DNA of 64,000 bases from Clostridia bacterium (GCA_026415435.1 JAOAHC010000040.1:62001-126000), one strand, 5' to 3'. Shown: positions 7,155-17,550, counted from the stretch's first letter. Notes: generated by a model from the letters alone, not told the origin. A program made the numbers and translations.

Positions 7155-9893
7155 CTATTTTGTATCGTACCAACTTTTTCCCACATTTAAATCAATATCT
7201 AAAGGTACTTTAAGCTTAATTACATTTTCCATAGAATCCTTTACAATTTCTTTTACTTGATCTATTTCATCTGGAGTAGCTTCAACTATAAGTTCATCAT
7301 GAACCTGCATTATAAGTTTAGATTTTAGTTTTCTACTTTTTAGTTTTATATATATCTTATTCATTGCAAGTTTTATAATATCAGCAGCTGTCCCTTGTAT
7401 AGGCGTATTCATTGCTACTCTTTCACCAAACTGCACAATATTCTTATTTTTCTGATTAATTTCAGGTATATATCTTCTACGATTAAACAAGGTACTTACA
7501 TAACCATATTTTTTTGCTGTTTCAACTATACTAGTCATAAATTCTTTTATTCCACTATATTTACTTAAATAGTTTTCTATGTAAATATTTGCCTCTTTTC
7601 TAGTTGTACCAACATTTTTTGCAAGTCCATAATCACTAATACCGTACACTATTCCAAAATTAACAGCTTTAGCTTTTGATCTAAGTTCCTTAGTTACATT
7701 TTCTATCTCAGTATCAAATACTTGAGAAGCAGTTACAGTATGTATGTCTTCGTTATTATTAAATGCCCTAATCATTGTAGCATCATTGGATATATCAGCA
7801 AGTACTCTAAGTTCAATTTGACTATAGTCAGCGTCAACTATTACATTTTCATTTTGTCCTATGAAAAAACTACGAATTTTTTTACCAAGTTCTAGTCTAA
7901 CTGGAATGTTTTGAAGATTTGGTTCTACGCTACTAAGTCTGCCAGTTGAAGCAACTGTTTGCATAAAAGTAGTATGTACCCTACCATCTTCACTTATTCT
8001 AGTTTTAAGGCCATCTACATATGTAGTTTTTAATTTAACTATTTGTCTATATTCTAGTACTTTCTCAATTATATTATGATAAGGAGCTAACTCTTCTAAA
8101 ACTTCCTTATCCGTTGAAAACCCAGTTTTAGTCTTTCTTATTGTTGGTAAGTTTAATTTATTAAATAAAATGTTACCTAATTGTTGTGTAGAATTTATAT
8201 TGAAAGTCTCTCCTGCTAAGTTATATATTTCAGATTCAAGATTAGATATATTTGTTACTATCTCGTTATTAAATTCATTTAGTTTTTTCACATCTATATA
8301 CATACCAGTATGTTCCATATATGCTAGAGTTTCAGTAAGAGGCATCTCAATAGTATGAAATAAGTCTAGCATACCAAGAGCTTTTAGTTTTTCCATTACT
8401 AGATTATATGAAAAATTTATTCCTTTTAGGTACATACTTAATATTTTTTCTTCATTTTCAGATAATTTATTATCACACATACTTTCATCATTAAACAAAC
8501 ATATTTGTTTATCTTGACTGTTGTTATTATTATCTGGTATTGTTATATTAAATAAATCAGTAAATATATAATTTATATCATAACTTGTTCTATTTGAATC
8601 CATTAAATAATAAGCAATTAATAAATCATAATTAAATCCTGAAATCTCTTCAGATACATTATTAAAAATATATAATAGATCTGATTTTAAATTATACCCT
8701 AGCTTTAAACTTTTAGATGTAGCAAAATCTCTTAAAACACTATGATAATCCTCGTATTCATCTATATCTAGCACATATATGTTATCTGATATTTCATCAT
8801 AAATAGCTAGCACCTTTTTAGATAAATTAATGCTTTTTTTATCAATGTGATTTGATAGATTTGTATAATATGATACTTTTTCTAAATTAAAGATATTTAC
8901 TAAAGTTTGAATATTATTTTTATTTATATAAATCATATTACAAGTTTTATTAAATTTATCGCTAATTAAATTATTAGTATCATCTTTCTTACTAGGACTT
9001 TCACTATTTATCATAGAAAAATCATACTTATTCATGAATTTATTAAACTCAAGTTTTTTAAACAAAGTATATAACTCTTCTAACTTTGGCTCACTTAATA
9101 TACATTTACTGTAATCTAATTCAATAGGAACTTCCCTATTTATTGTAGCAAGTTCTTTGCTTTTAAAAGCCATTTCCTTATCTGAAGCTAATTTTTCTCT
9201 TACCTTATCAGTTATTTGAATTGTATCAATATTTTCATATATATTATCAATTGTAGAATACTCATTTATAAGCGAATAAGCGGTTTTTTCACCTATTCCT
9301 TTTACTCCAGGTATATTATCAGAGCTATCACCCATTAAGGCTTTAACATGTATTACTTGTTCAGGAGTAATTGTATATTTTTCCTTTAAAGTTGCAGGAT
9401 CGTAGGTAGTATACTCAGTTTTTCCCATTTTGCTAGTAGGTATTATAATCGAGGTATTTTCAGAAACAAGTTGAAAAGAATCTTTATCTCCTGTTAAAAT
9501 ATATGTGAATATATTATCTTTTTCATTTCTACTTGCAACTGTACCTAAAATATCATCTGCCTCATATCCTTCAAGTTCGAATATTGGTATAGTCATCGCA
9601 GTAAGTATTTGCTTAATATATGGCATTTGCATTCTCAGTTCATCTGGCATCGATTTTCTAGTAGCCTTATAGTCTTCAAACATTTGGTGTCTAAATGTAG
9701 GTGCTTTTAAATCAAAACATACTGCCACATAATCAGCAGATATTTTATCTAATATCATCCAATATATATTTAAAAATCCGTAAACAGCATTAGTATATAT
9801 ACCTTCCTTAGTCGCAAGCATCTTACTTGTAGCTACACCATAAAAAGCTCTATTCATTATACTATTTCCATCAATTATCAAAAATTTCTTCAT
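7155..9893 (-). CDS. polA: DNA polymerase I
   Basis: 912 residues from the second ATG; the first, at 9899, abuts the GAGAGG site. The 5' nuclease domain (about 1-290) shows FLIIDGNSIMNRAFYG and LMGDSSDNIPGVKGIGEKTA. The middle 3'-5' exonuclease-like domain (about 320-500) lacks a recognisable DxE motif, so proofreading is probably lost, as in Bacillus Pol I. The polymerase domain keeps motif A (DADYSQIELRVLADIS), motif B (RSKAKAVNFGIVYG) and motif C (MQVHDELIVE). It acts in repair and primer removal. Confidence 0.97.
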   Translation of the reverse strand: MKKFLIIDGNSIMNRAFYGVATSKMLATKEGIYTNAVYGFLNIYWMILDKISADYVAVCFDLKAPTFRHQMFEDYKATRKSMPDELRMQMPYIKQILTAMTIPIFELEGYEADDILGTVASRNEKDNIFTYILTGDKDSFQLVSENTSIIIPTSKMGKTEYTTYDPATLKEKYTITPEQVIHVKALMGDSSDNIPGVKGIGEKTAYSLINEYSTIDNIYENIDTIQITDKVREKLASDKEMAFKSKELATINREVPIELDYSKCILSEPKLEELYTLFKKLEFNKFMNKYDFSMINSESPSKKDDTNNLISDKFNKTCNMIYINKNNIQTLVNIFNLEKVSYYTNLSNHIDKKSINLSKKVLAIYDEISDNIYVLDIDEYEDYHSVLRDFATSKSLKLGYNLKSDLLYIFNNVSEEISGFNYDLLIAYYLMDSNRTSYDINYIFTDLFNITIPDNNNNSQDKQICLFNDESMCDNKLSENEEKILSMYLKGINFSYNLVMEKLKALGMLDLFHTIEMPLTETLAYMEHTGMYIDVKKLNEFNNEIVTNISNLESEIYNLAGETFNINSTQQLGNILFNKLNLPTIRKTKTGFSTDKEVLEELAPYHNIIEKVLEYRQIVKLKTTYVDGLKTRISEDGRVHTTFMQTVASTGRLSSVEPNLQNIPVRLELGKKIRSFFIGQNENVIVDADYSQIELRVLADISNDATMIRAFNNNEDIHTVTASQVFDTEIENVTKELRSKAKAVNFGIVYGISDYGLAKNVGTTRKEANIYIENYLSKYSGIKEFMTSIVETAKKYGYVSTLFNRRRYIPEINQKNKNIVQFGERVAMNTPIQGTAADIIKLAMNKIYIKLKSRKLKSKLIMQVHDELIVEATPDEIDQVKEIVKDSMENVIKLKVPLDIDLNVGKSWYDTK

Positions 9894-9918
9894 ATTCATC
9901 CTCTCTAATCTACAAATA

Positions 9919-11067
9919 TTATATAAATTCTTGCCATACTAAATTTGCTAAATCTTTTCCTCTATCACTTAATAATATACTCTTATCATCTGTCTCAATT
10001 AATTTAAGATTTAGAAGTTTTTCTGTTTCCCTCTTAAATAAATCATAATAATTTGTATTAAATCTGGTCTTGAATTCATCTAAATTAAACCCTTCTTTTA
10101 ATCTAAGTTTTAATATTATATATTCCTTCATTAAGTCCAACTTATCCATCTCTATTTTTTCTGAATATTGTTTGTTATTACTATTAATACCATCTATATA
10201 TTCTTTAATATCGCTTACATTAGTATATCTTGTCCCTGCAAAGAAACTAGCAGCATTTACGCCAAAGCCTAAATATTCTCCTTGATTCCAATAATTTAAA
10301 TTATGTTTAGATTCAAATCCCTCTTTAGCAAGATTTGATATTTCGTAGTTTACGTAACCAGCTTTTTTTAATTTCTCTTCTAGAAGTCTTTTCATCAGCA
10401 TTTCATCATCTTCATTTACTAATGTTTCGTAACCTTCTTTAATTAAAAAATCTAATTTAGTACCCTCATGTATTTCCAAATTATATATTGATATATGTTG
10501 TATGTTGTGACTACTACTTATACTAATTAGATCATCAATTGTCTTACTAAACATATCTACACTTAACCCTGGAAGTGGGTACATTAAATCTACAGATATA
10601 TTTTTTATACCACTTTTATTTACCAAATTTAACGTATTTATGAAATCAGAGTAATTATGTTTTCTTCCTATCTTTTTAAGTACTGTATCGTATGTTGACT
10701 GTAATCCAATACTAACTCTATTTATTCCTAATTTAAAATACTCACCTATTTTTTCTTCATTTAAAGTTGCAGGATTAATTTCAATAGTTATTTCTTCAGG
10801 TTTATTAACTGTAAACATTAATAAAATACTCATAATTTGCTCAATATATTTTGAATTTATAAAAGAAGGGGTACCACCGCCGAAATATATTGTACTAATT
10901 TCATATTCACATAAAATCTCTGCATTTTGCAATATTTCATTACAAACAGCGTTTATATATTCACTAATTGTATCATTAGAATTATTACAATATGAAGTAA
11001 AATCACAATAATAGCATTTTGATATGCAAAAAGGAATATGAATATATATACTAATTTTCTTATTCAT
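9919..11067 (-). CDS. hemW: Radical SAM protein HemW (coproporphyrinogen oxidase-like)
   Basis: 382 residues. The radical SAM cluster motif is FCISKCYYCDF near residue 13, with GGGTPSF, a TIEINPATL strand and INRVSIGLQS. The C-terminal HemN-like domain is present. HemW is a heme chaperone rather than the oxidase HemN; the older annotation was oxygen-independent coproporphyrinogen oxidase. It lies 9 bases after whiA and about 25 bases before polA in the same direction. Confidence 0.93.
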   Translation of the reverse strand: MNKKISIYIHIPFCISKCYYCDFTSYCNNSNDTISEYINAVCNEILQNAEILCEYEISTIYFGGGTPSFINSKYIEQIMSILLMFTVNKPEEITIEINPATLNEEKIGEYFKLGINRVSIGLQSTYDTVLKKIGRKHNYSDFINTLNLVNKSGIKNISVDLMYPLPGLSVDMFSKTIDDLISISSSHNIQHISIYNLEIHEGTKLDFLIKEGYETLVNEDDEMLMKRLLEEKLKKAGYVNYEISNLAKEGFESKHNLNYWNQGEYLGFGVNAASFFAGTRYTNVSDIKEYIDGINSNNKQYSEKIEMDKLDLMKEYIILKLRLKEGFNLDEFKTRFNTNYYDLFKRETEKLLNLKLIETDDKSILLSDRGKDLANLVWQEFI

Positions 11068-11076
11068 ATTATCTAG

Positions 11077-11823
11077 TTATTCTCCTATATCCTGAGATAT
11101 TTCAATTATCCTATCAAGTCTACGCTTGATTCCAGATTTACTAAGTTTATTCTCTCCAAATGTAAGGCTAGCTAATTTATCTAAACTAGCTTCTTTATTT
11201 TCTAGCCTTAAATTTGCTACATATTTCAATTTTTCGTCCAATAAAAAGAATTTATATTTTTTCTTTAATTTATTAATAGCTTCTATTTGTTTTACCGAAT
11301 TTGAAATAAGTTTGGCAAGATTTGCAGTTTCACAATTGACAGATCTATTAATATTATTTTTAACTTCTTTTTCTACTCTTATCTCTTCAAATTTAAGCAA
11401 ACTTGCGTATGCCTCAATTAATGATAAAAACGTTCCTATTTGATCTGACTCTTTTATATATAAAATATATGATGTACTAGTATTTTTTCTTTTTACTATC
11501 TTCGCAGTAAAATCTAGAACTTCTAAAATTCTATGTATATATTCAGCTGAATTCTTATTTCTAAAAACTATCTCTAAATGATAATTAGATTCAGGATTTA
11601 CTATACAACCACTTGCTAAAAAGACTCCCTTTAAAATAGCTTTTATGCAGCATTCTTTTAACTTAGAAATATCATAATATATTTTAAACTCACCAAAATT
11701 TTCAATACTACCAGACTCAGTAATAAGTTCTCCAAAACGCTCTGCATTTTGGCAGCATTTACTCTTACTAACCTTTTTTAAATTATTTAATATTTCCTCT
11801 TTTATATCTTGTGAAAACGACAT
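11077..11823 (-). CDS. whiA: Sporulation/division regulator WhiA, shortened form
   Basis: WhiA is a DNA-binding protein with a degenerate homing-endonuclease fold plus a helix-turn-helix. Here MSFSQDIKEEI, LKGVFLASGCIVNPESNYHLE, SVNCETANL and the C-terminal HTH with SKSGIKRRLDRI are clear. At 248 residues it is roughly 65-70 shorter than Bacillus WhiA. The missing part lies between the N-terminal GSI and the CCIKAILKG segment, within the first LAGLIDADG repeat. Its start overlaps the end of the upstream gene by 22 bases. rapZ and yvcK, its usual partners, are not present. Confidence 0.9.
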   Translation of the reverse strand: MSFSQDIKEEILNNLKKVSKSKCCQNAERFGELITESGSIENFGEFKIYYDISKLKECCIKAILKGVFLASGCIVNPESNYHLEIVFRNKNSAEYIHRILEVLDFTAKIVKRKNTSTSYILYIKESDQIGTFLSLIEAYASLLKFEEIRVEKEVKNNINRSVNCETANLAKLISNSVKQIEAINKLKKKYKFFLLDEKLKYVANLRLENKEASLDKLASLTFGENKLSKSGIKRRLDRIIEISQDIGE

Positions 11824-13577
11824 ATTATCACCCTATCATTTCCAGATAAGTCTTTTAAACATTCAATAACTTCATAACAATTATACTTACTAATCAAACT
11901 AATCATATCTTCTTTTTGATCATATCCTATTTCAAATATAACATAAGAATTATCATTTAGATATTTTATAGATTGATCAAATATTTGTTTATATATATCA
12001 AGACCATCTACACCACCATCAAGTGCTATAATAGGTTCATTTTGTACATATTTAGATAACGCTATTAATTCAGCTCTTTTAATGTATGGTGGATTACTTA
12101 CTATTATATCATATTTTGCATCACTTTCAATAAAATTTGAGAATAAATTAGAATTTAAAATTTCACATTTTTCTTCCATATTATTCAAAATAATATTCTT
12201 TTTTGCAACGTTCAATGCACCTTTAGATATATCTACTAGTTTAACCTTTTCTACATTAGAATTTTTTGCAATTGAAATACCAATACAGCCAGTTCCTGTA
12301 CACATATCAACCATATTTTTAAGATTATTATTATTTATATATTCTATTGCTTTTTGAACTAAAATCTCACTATCAGCTCTTGGTATTAATACATTTTTAT
12401 CTACGCAATATTTTTCATTAAAAAAAGCTTGTATACCAACTATATATTGTAATGGTTCATATTCAAATAAATATCTATACAATAGATTTTCCAGTTTAAT
12501 TTGTTCATCAACATTTAAAAATGTACTATCCATATTTGCATAAATATATTCTTTATCTATATTTTTTATATACTCTACAAGTCTTATGTACTCTTTTATA
12601 TTTAGTTCAAACTGATCTTTAGTCAAATCACCTTGTTTTTTACTTATATAATTCTCATAAAATTCTTTTACAGAAATATTTAGTTTCTTTACTATACACC
12701 CTTTTAAAGCATATATTGCAACATTTAATTTATCATCACTTGGTTCAATAGTAGTAAAATGTTGTATTAACATAGCAGGATATCCTAAAAAAGTTAATTT
12801 TTTTGGTAGCTTTGATACAAAAAGTAGAATTTCATAAGCTAGTCCCATAAAAATTGGTAACAATATAATTTGAATTAATATTTTTAAAAATATATTTTCT
12901 GGATTTATGGCAAAATTAGAAAGTAAAGTTAATAAGATAAAATAGACAATTAGATTACCACCACATCTTAAATGAAATCTACTTGAAGTTTTAACTTTTG
13001 TAGTATCAATTCTATCGTAATTTGAATATTTATATTTTTCATAAGCATTAACAATCTTGTGTTCTGCTCCGTGATATTCAAACACTGTTTTTATACTTGG
13101 TATTGCGATTAACATCTTAAGATACACTACAAACAATATAATTTGAAATACACATGTACTAATATTACTAAAAAAAGTATTTTGTATATACAAATTAGAT
13201 AAATACACTGGCGCAGCAATATATATGACTATCAAAATTATAGCTGAAATCATAAAACCCGCTAGTATTTCAGGTTTTGTTATTTCAACTTTTTCTGCCT
13301 CATTTACATCCTTTGAGCTATTTACTATCTTATCTATTACCTCTTCACTTGATTTTATTATATAAGGTATTCCTGACTTTATAGAATTTATTAAATTTAT
13401 TATTCCTCTTATAATAGGAATTTTGTTAAAAATTGAAACCTTTTTATCGTATTCTTTAACTTCAACTTTAATATTTTTACTAATTTTCTTAGCTACAGAT
13501 TCATGTGTATTACTTCTTAGTAATACCCCATCAAATAAAGCCATTCCACCTATTTTTTCATTATTTTTTTTATCCAT
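11802..13577 (-). CDS. prmC: Fusion of DUF1385 membrane protein and PrmC release-factor methyltransferase
   Basis: 591 residues in one frame. Residues about 10-300 are a DUF1385 protein: GGMALFDGVLLRS, several membrane segments, YHGAEHKIVNAYE and FHLRCGGNL. Residues about 305-590 are PrmC/HemK, which methylates the GGQ glutamine of release factors. PrmC features are LIPRADSEILV, the SAM loop MCTGTGCIGIS and the catalytic NPPY. In other Clostridia these are usually adjacent genes between rpmE and prfA, and rpmE does lie just upstream. prfA is not here; whiA follows instead. Confidence 0.93.
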   Translation of the reverse strand: MDKKNNEKIGGMALFDGVLLRSNTHESVAKKISKNIKVEVKEYDKKVSIFNKIPIIRGIINLINSIKSGIPYIIKSSEEVIDKIVNSSKDVNEAEKVEITKPEILAGFMISAIILIVIYIAAPVYLSNLYIQNTFFSNISTCVFQIILFVVYLKMLIAIPSIKTVFEYHGAEHKIVNAYEKYKYSNYDRIDTTKVKTSSRFHLRCGGNLIVYFILLTLLSNFAINPENIFLKILIQIILLPIFMGLAYEILLFVSKLPKKLTFLGYPAMLIQHFTTIEPSDDKLNVAIYALKGCIVKKLNISVKEFYENYISKKQGDLTKDQFELNIKEYIRLVEYIKNIDKEYIYANMDSTFLNVDEQIKLENLLYRYLFEYEPLQYIVGIQAFFNEKYCVDKNVLIPRADSEILVQKAIEYINNNNLKNMVDMCTGTGCIGISIAKNSNVEKVKLVDISKGALNVAKKNIILNNMEEKCEILNSNLFSNFIESDAKYDIIVSNPPYIKRAELIALSKYVQNEPIIALDGGVDGLDIYKQIFDQSIKYLNDNSYVIFEIGYDQKEDMISLISKYNCYEVIECLKDLSGNDRVIICRFHKI

Positions 13578-13597
13578 AAATTATCACCCTAAAATAC

Positions 13598-13623
13598 AAA
13601 AAAAGTGCTAATAACATAGCACC
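13598..13623 (-). terminator. Terminator or attenuator between rpmE and prmC
   Basis: GTGCTA / TAGCAC stem with a 6-base loop and seven T on the minus strand. The short stem may allow readthrough into prmC, whose start is about 20 bases on. Confidence 0.65.
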
Positions 13624-13639
13624 TATTTTTATATAACAA

Positions 13640-13843
13640 TTATTTTTTACCGTATTTTTCCATAAACTTAGCTGCTCTACCTTGGTTAGAAACTGCTTGT
13701 TTTTGACCAGTAAAGAAAGGATGACAATTACTACAAGTATCAACTTTCATTTCTTCTTTAACAGATCCAGTTTCAATTATATTACCACAAGCACATTTTA
13801 TTTGAGCTGCCTTAAAATATTTTGGTTGTATTTCTGCTTTCAT
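13640..13843 (-). CDS. rpmE: Ribosomal protein bL31, zinc-binding form
   Basis: 67 residues, AAGGTGA site. The zinc (C+) type is shown by CACG near residue 18 and CSNCHPFFTG near 37; YGKK ends the chain. It has a clear promoter and a terminator. Confidence 0.97.
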   Translation of the reverse strand: MKAEIQPKYFKAAQIKCACGNIIETGSVKEEMKVDTCSNCHPFFTGQKQAVSNQGRAAKFMEKYGKK

Positions 13844-13887
13844 CTAAATCACCTTCCCTATTTGCAAACTAAATTCGTTACTGATAT

Positions 13888-13916
13888 ATTTTAACATATT
13901 CAAGCTAAAAATACAA
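13888..13916 (-). promoter_or_regulatory. Promoter of rpmE
   Basis: TTGTAT, 17-bp spacer ending TATGT, TAAAAT on the minus strand. Confidence 0.7.
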
Positions 13917-13977
13917 GTGTTTTTAATTTTTTTTTAAAATCTATAATTTACTTATATTTTTCACTAGTCATTTGCCA

Positions 13978-16134
13978 TTAATTTAGTCCTTTCATACTAA
14001 GACTAACTTTTCCTTTTTCTTTATCTATTCCAATTACTTTTACTCTTACAATATCTCCAACAGAAACTTCTTCCATAGGATTTCTTACATATTTATCACT
14101 AATTTGTGATATGTGTACAAGACCATCATTTTTTATTCCAATATCCACAAAAGCTCCAAAATCTATTACATTTCTAACAGTACCTGTTAGTTCCATTCCT
14201 TCTTTTAAATCTTCTAATTTTAACACATCACTTTTTAAAATTGGTTTTGGCATATTTTCTCTTGGATCTCGTCCAGGTTTTTGCAGTTCTTTTATTATAT
14301 CTTCAATAGTAGGTTTACCTACATCTAATTCAATAGACAACTTATCAGTATCAACATTACCTAATCTGGTTGATATTTCTGACAATTTAATTTTATCTAC
14401 ATTTTTTATATCATATCCTATGCTTTTAATTAATTTAGCAGCTATTTCATACGATTCTGGATGAACCATTGTATTATCTAAAATATTTTTAGCTTCTGGT
14501 ATTTTTAAAAATCCAGCACATTGTATAAAAGTAGCTTTACCCAATTTTGATACTTTTAGTAATTCATTTCTTGACTTGAATTTACCAATTTCTTCTCTAT
14601 ATTTAACTATATTGTTAGAAATATTTTTGTTTACTCCTGAAACGTAAGATAAAAGTGAAGGTGTAGCTGTATTTAAATCCACTCCTACTGTATTTACAGC
14701 ATCTTCAACTACTCCAGTTAACGCTTCTTCTAATCTTTTTTGGTTAACATCATGTTGATATTGACCTACTCCTATACTTTTAGGATCAATTTTTACAAGC
14801 TCTGCAAGTGGATCTTGAAGCCTTCTTGCAATAGAAATAGCTCCTCTTAAAGATACATTAATATCAGGATATTCTTTGGTAGCAAGCTCTGAAGCTGAGT
14901 ACACACTTGCACCTGCCTCATTAACAATAGTATAATATATCTTTTTATCTAGTTTTTTTATCATATCACTAACGAATTTTTCAGACTCTCTAGAAGCCGT
15001 ACCATTTCCTATTGCTATCATATCTACATTATATTTTTTTATCAAATTAATAAGTTCTTTTTCAGCTCCAGCAACATCTTCTTGAGGTAGAGTTGGATAT
15101 ACTGTTGTAGTTGTAAGTAACTTTCCTGTATCATCAATTATCGCAATTTTACATCCAGTTCTATATGCAGGATCAAATCCCATTACCGTTAAGCCTTTTA
15201 AAGGAGCTTGCATAAGTAAATTTTTTGAATTAACACCAAAAACTTTTATTGCTTTTTCAGATGCGTCTTCAAATTTATCAGACCATATTTCTCTTTCTAT
15301 AGATGGTTTTATATATTTTTTATATGCATCTTTATATGTTTCTGTTAAAATATCTTTAACTATACTATCTGATAATATTATTTTATCATTTAAATACTTA
15401 AAAATTTGATCTTCATCTACATCGAATTTAACTTTAAGGGCCTTTTCTCTTTCACCACGATTAATTGCTAGTATCCTATGACCAGGAATTTTATTTATAT
15501 TTTCTGAAAATTCATAGTACATGTCATATACTGTTTTTTCATCTTTATCTACTGCGCTGGTAACTACTTTACCAGTAATGTATGAAATTCTACGAATATA
15601 TTTTCTATATTCAGGATTATCCGAGATATTTTCTGCAATTATATCACAAGCACCATTAATAGCATCTTCTGCTGTTAAAATACCTTTTTCTTCAGATAAA
15701 TAATCTTTTGCAATATCATTTATGTCGCCAAGTTTTATACTCTGTTTTAATATTATTTGGCTTAAAGGCTCTAATCCTTTTTCTTTGGCAATTGTAGCCT
15801 TAGTTCTTTTTTTAGGTTTATATGGTCTATATATATCTTCAATTTCACTTAATAAGGTTGAATTTAGAATACTTAATTCTATTTCACTAGTAAGCATTTC
15901 AAGTTCACGAATGTGCCTTATAACTTCTTCTTTTCTTGTCTCTAAATTTTTAAGATAAGTTAATCTAATATTTAAATTTCTAAGTGTTTCATCACTTAAA
16001 TTTCCTGTTATTTCTTTTCTATATCTTGCTATAAAAGGGATTGTATTACCTTCTTCTATTAATTTAATAGTACTTTCTATCTGCACTTTTTTTATATCAA
16101 ATTCTTGCATCAATTTTTCTATTATTTTTTCCAT
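13978..16134 (-). CDS. tex: Tex family RNA-binding protein
   Basis: 718 residues from the second ATG, 8 bases after AGGAG; the first ATG, at 16140, is only 2 bases away. The N-terminal helical region has IPFIARYRKE. A YqgF-like RNase H fold carries GFDPAYRTGCKIAIIDDTG, then two helix-hairpin-helix motifs (near LLSYVSGVNKN and KVSKLGKATFIQCAGFL). A C-terminal S1 domain begins near GMELTGTVRNVIDFGAFVDIG. Tex binds nucleic acid and influences transcription; its precise role is unclear. Confidence 0.96.
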   Translation of the reverse strand: MEKIIEKLMQEFDIKKVQIESTIKLIEEGNTIPFIARYRKEITGNLSDETLRNLNIRLTYLKNLETRKEEVIRHIRELEMLTSEIELSILNSTLLSEIEDIYRPYKPKKRTKATIAKEKGLEPLSQIILKQSIKLGDINDIAKDYLSEEKGILTAEDAINGACDIIAENISDNPEYRKYIRRISYITGKVVTSAVDKDEKTVYDMYYEFSENINKIPGHRILAINRGEREKALKVKFDVDEDQIFKYLNDKIILSDSIVKDILTETYKDAYKKYIKPSIEREIWSDKFEDASEKAIKVFGVNSKNLLMQAPLKGLTVMGFDPAYRTGCKIAIIDDTGKLLTTTTVYPTLPQEDVAGAEKELINLIKKYNVDMIAIGNGTASRESEKFVSDMIKKLDKKIYYTIVNEAGASVYSASELATKEYPDINVSLRGAISIARRLQDPLAELVKIDPKSIGVGQYQHDVNQKRLEEALTGVVEDAVNTVGVDLNTATPSLLSYVSGVNKNISNNIVKYREEIGKFKSRNELLKVSKLGKATFIQCAGFLKIPEAKNILDNTMVHPESYEIAAKLIKSIGYDIKNVDKIKLSEISTRLGNVDTDKLSIELDVGKPTIEDIIKELQKPGRDPRENMPKPILKSDVLKLEDLKEGMELTGTVRNVIDFGAFVDIGIKNDGLVHISQISDKYVRNPMEEVSVGDIVRVKVIGIDKEKGKVSLSMKGLN

Positions 16135-16182
16135 TTGCATATCTCCTAACTAAATATATATTTTGTATTACATACTTTTTAT

Positions 16183-16211
16183 AATTTAACATAGATATAC
16201 CTAATTGTCAA
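16183..16211 (-). promoter_or_regulatory. Promoter of tex
   Basis: TTGACA, 17-bp spacer ending TATGT, TAAATT on the minus strand. Confidence 0.7.
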
Positions 16212-16257
16212 TGTTTAATTTTTATATGAATTTTTTTATACATATACTTATAATATC

Positions 16258-17406
16258 TTATTCACTTTGATGAGTTGCTACCGTATAGTATAAATATTGT
16301 TTGTAAATATCACCATTATAGTATTTTGAAAAAAGTATGTCACACTGCTCTTGGGTAGGCATATTATTTCCAAATATTCTTGTTAAATTTACAACTACTA
16401 CATCATCTATATATATATTTATAGGAGCTTTTATTTCCTTATTTTCTACAATACCAATGTATAGCCTTGCTCCTGTTTCACCACTACTAATTGGTCTAAT
16501 CATTGACCTACGCTGCCACTCACCAACTATTTTATTATCATATCTCACATTGTTTTGTGCGTTCCATGAAGCATAATTTGCTTTTCTTAGAGTATATATA
16601 TTTGGTGTAGGAGATGGTATATATATGCTAGCTGCCATGTACAACAAATCACCATTGCTTGCATCTGTAAGATCTTTATATATGGAGTATTCTTTATCTT
16701 GAGGGTTACTACAATCAATATTTAACGAACTCTCCCCAGAAATACTTTCGTTTAAAGAAATTTGACTGTAATTTTGTGTATTGTTATAGAAATTCCAAGT
16801 ATTTACGCCATTTTCAAAACTACCATTTTCTGATTTGTTTGTAAGCTTTGTGCTTTTGAATACCTTATTAATTATTTCTTTATACTGTGCCAAACTTTTG
16901 TCATGATTAATTTTTATTATACATTCAAGTATTTTGCTACTATAAAATACATAGTTTTTTATTCTTACTCCTGTTGCAAGTATTATCTCATACTTTTTGT
17001 TTTTCTCATCTACAATTGCATATGCATTATCTGACGTAGTAATATTTAATTTATATACTTTTGTTAAATCTGGATCATTTTCAAGTCCTTGTAATATTTT
17101 TATTTCACTATATAGTAATACATCATTAGTTGCATTTAACCTAACTAAGTTACCTTCTTCATCCCTTTCAATTGGTAATAGCTCTAAAATATTATCATAA
17201 TTTAATTTTTTCACTGCATTAGAATTATATAACAGATCAACTTCACTTTTTATTGTAACAAAATTTGATAATGCTACTGCTTCCTCTGTTAATTGAATAA
17301 CCGATTCATTCGATAAAATGTTTAAAATTATTATACCTGCAATAATAATTAATACAATTATTATCAGAATTTGTGTAATTAACAAAAAACCTTTTCTTTT
17401 ATTCAT
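16258..17406 (-). CDS. Membrane-anchored surface protein with carbohydrate-binding-like module
   Basis: 382 residues. The start is pilin-like: basic MNKRKGF, then about 22 hydrophobic residues, but without the Glu usual at position 5 of type IV pilins. From about residue 190 a segment resembles a CBM4/9-type beta-sandwich: NGSFENGVNTWNF, ISGESSLNIDC, WQRRSMIRP, APINIYIDDVVVVNLT. It ends in FGNNMPTQEQCDILFSKYY, a phrase often following such modules. It is probably exported and binds glycan or another surface. No pilus machinery is nearby. Confidence 0.75.
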   Translation of the reverse strand: MNKRKGFLLITQILIIIVLIIIAGIIILNILSNESVIQLTEEAVALSNFVTIKSEVDLLYNSNAVKKLNYDNILELLPIERDEEGNLVRLNATNDVLLYSEIKILQGLENDPDLTKVYKLNITTSDNAYAIVDEKNKKYEIILATGVRIKNYVFYSSKILECIIKINHDKSLAQYKEIINKVFKSTKLTNKSENGSFENGVNTWNFYNNTQNYSQISLNESISGESSLNIDCSNPQDKEYSIYKDLTDASNGDLLYMAASIYIPSPTPNIYTLRKANYASWNAQNNVRYDNKIVGEWQRRSMIRPISSGETGARLYIGIVENKEIKAPINIYIDDVVVVNLTRIFGNNMPTQEQCDILFSKYYNGDIYKQYLYYTVATHQSE

Positions 17407-17550
17407 TTTTTACCTCTAGAAAATATTATTTATTAATATTTTGTGAAGTATTAATGTTTTGATAATATTTTTTTACTATTTTATCTAATCTTTAACAAAA
17501 TAACTTTAATCTATTAAAACTCATGATTAGTATTTGTTTTTTAGCAAATA

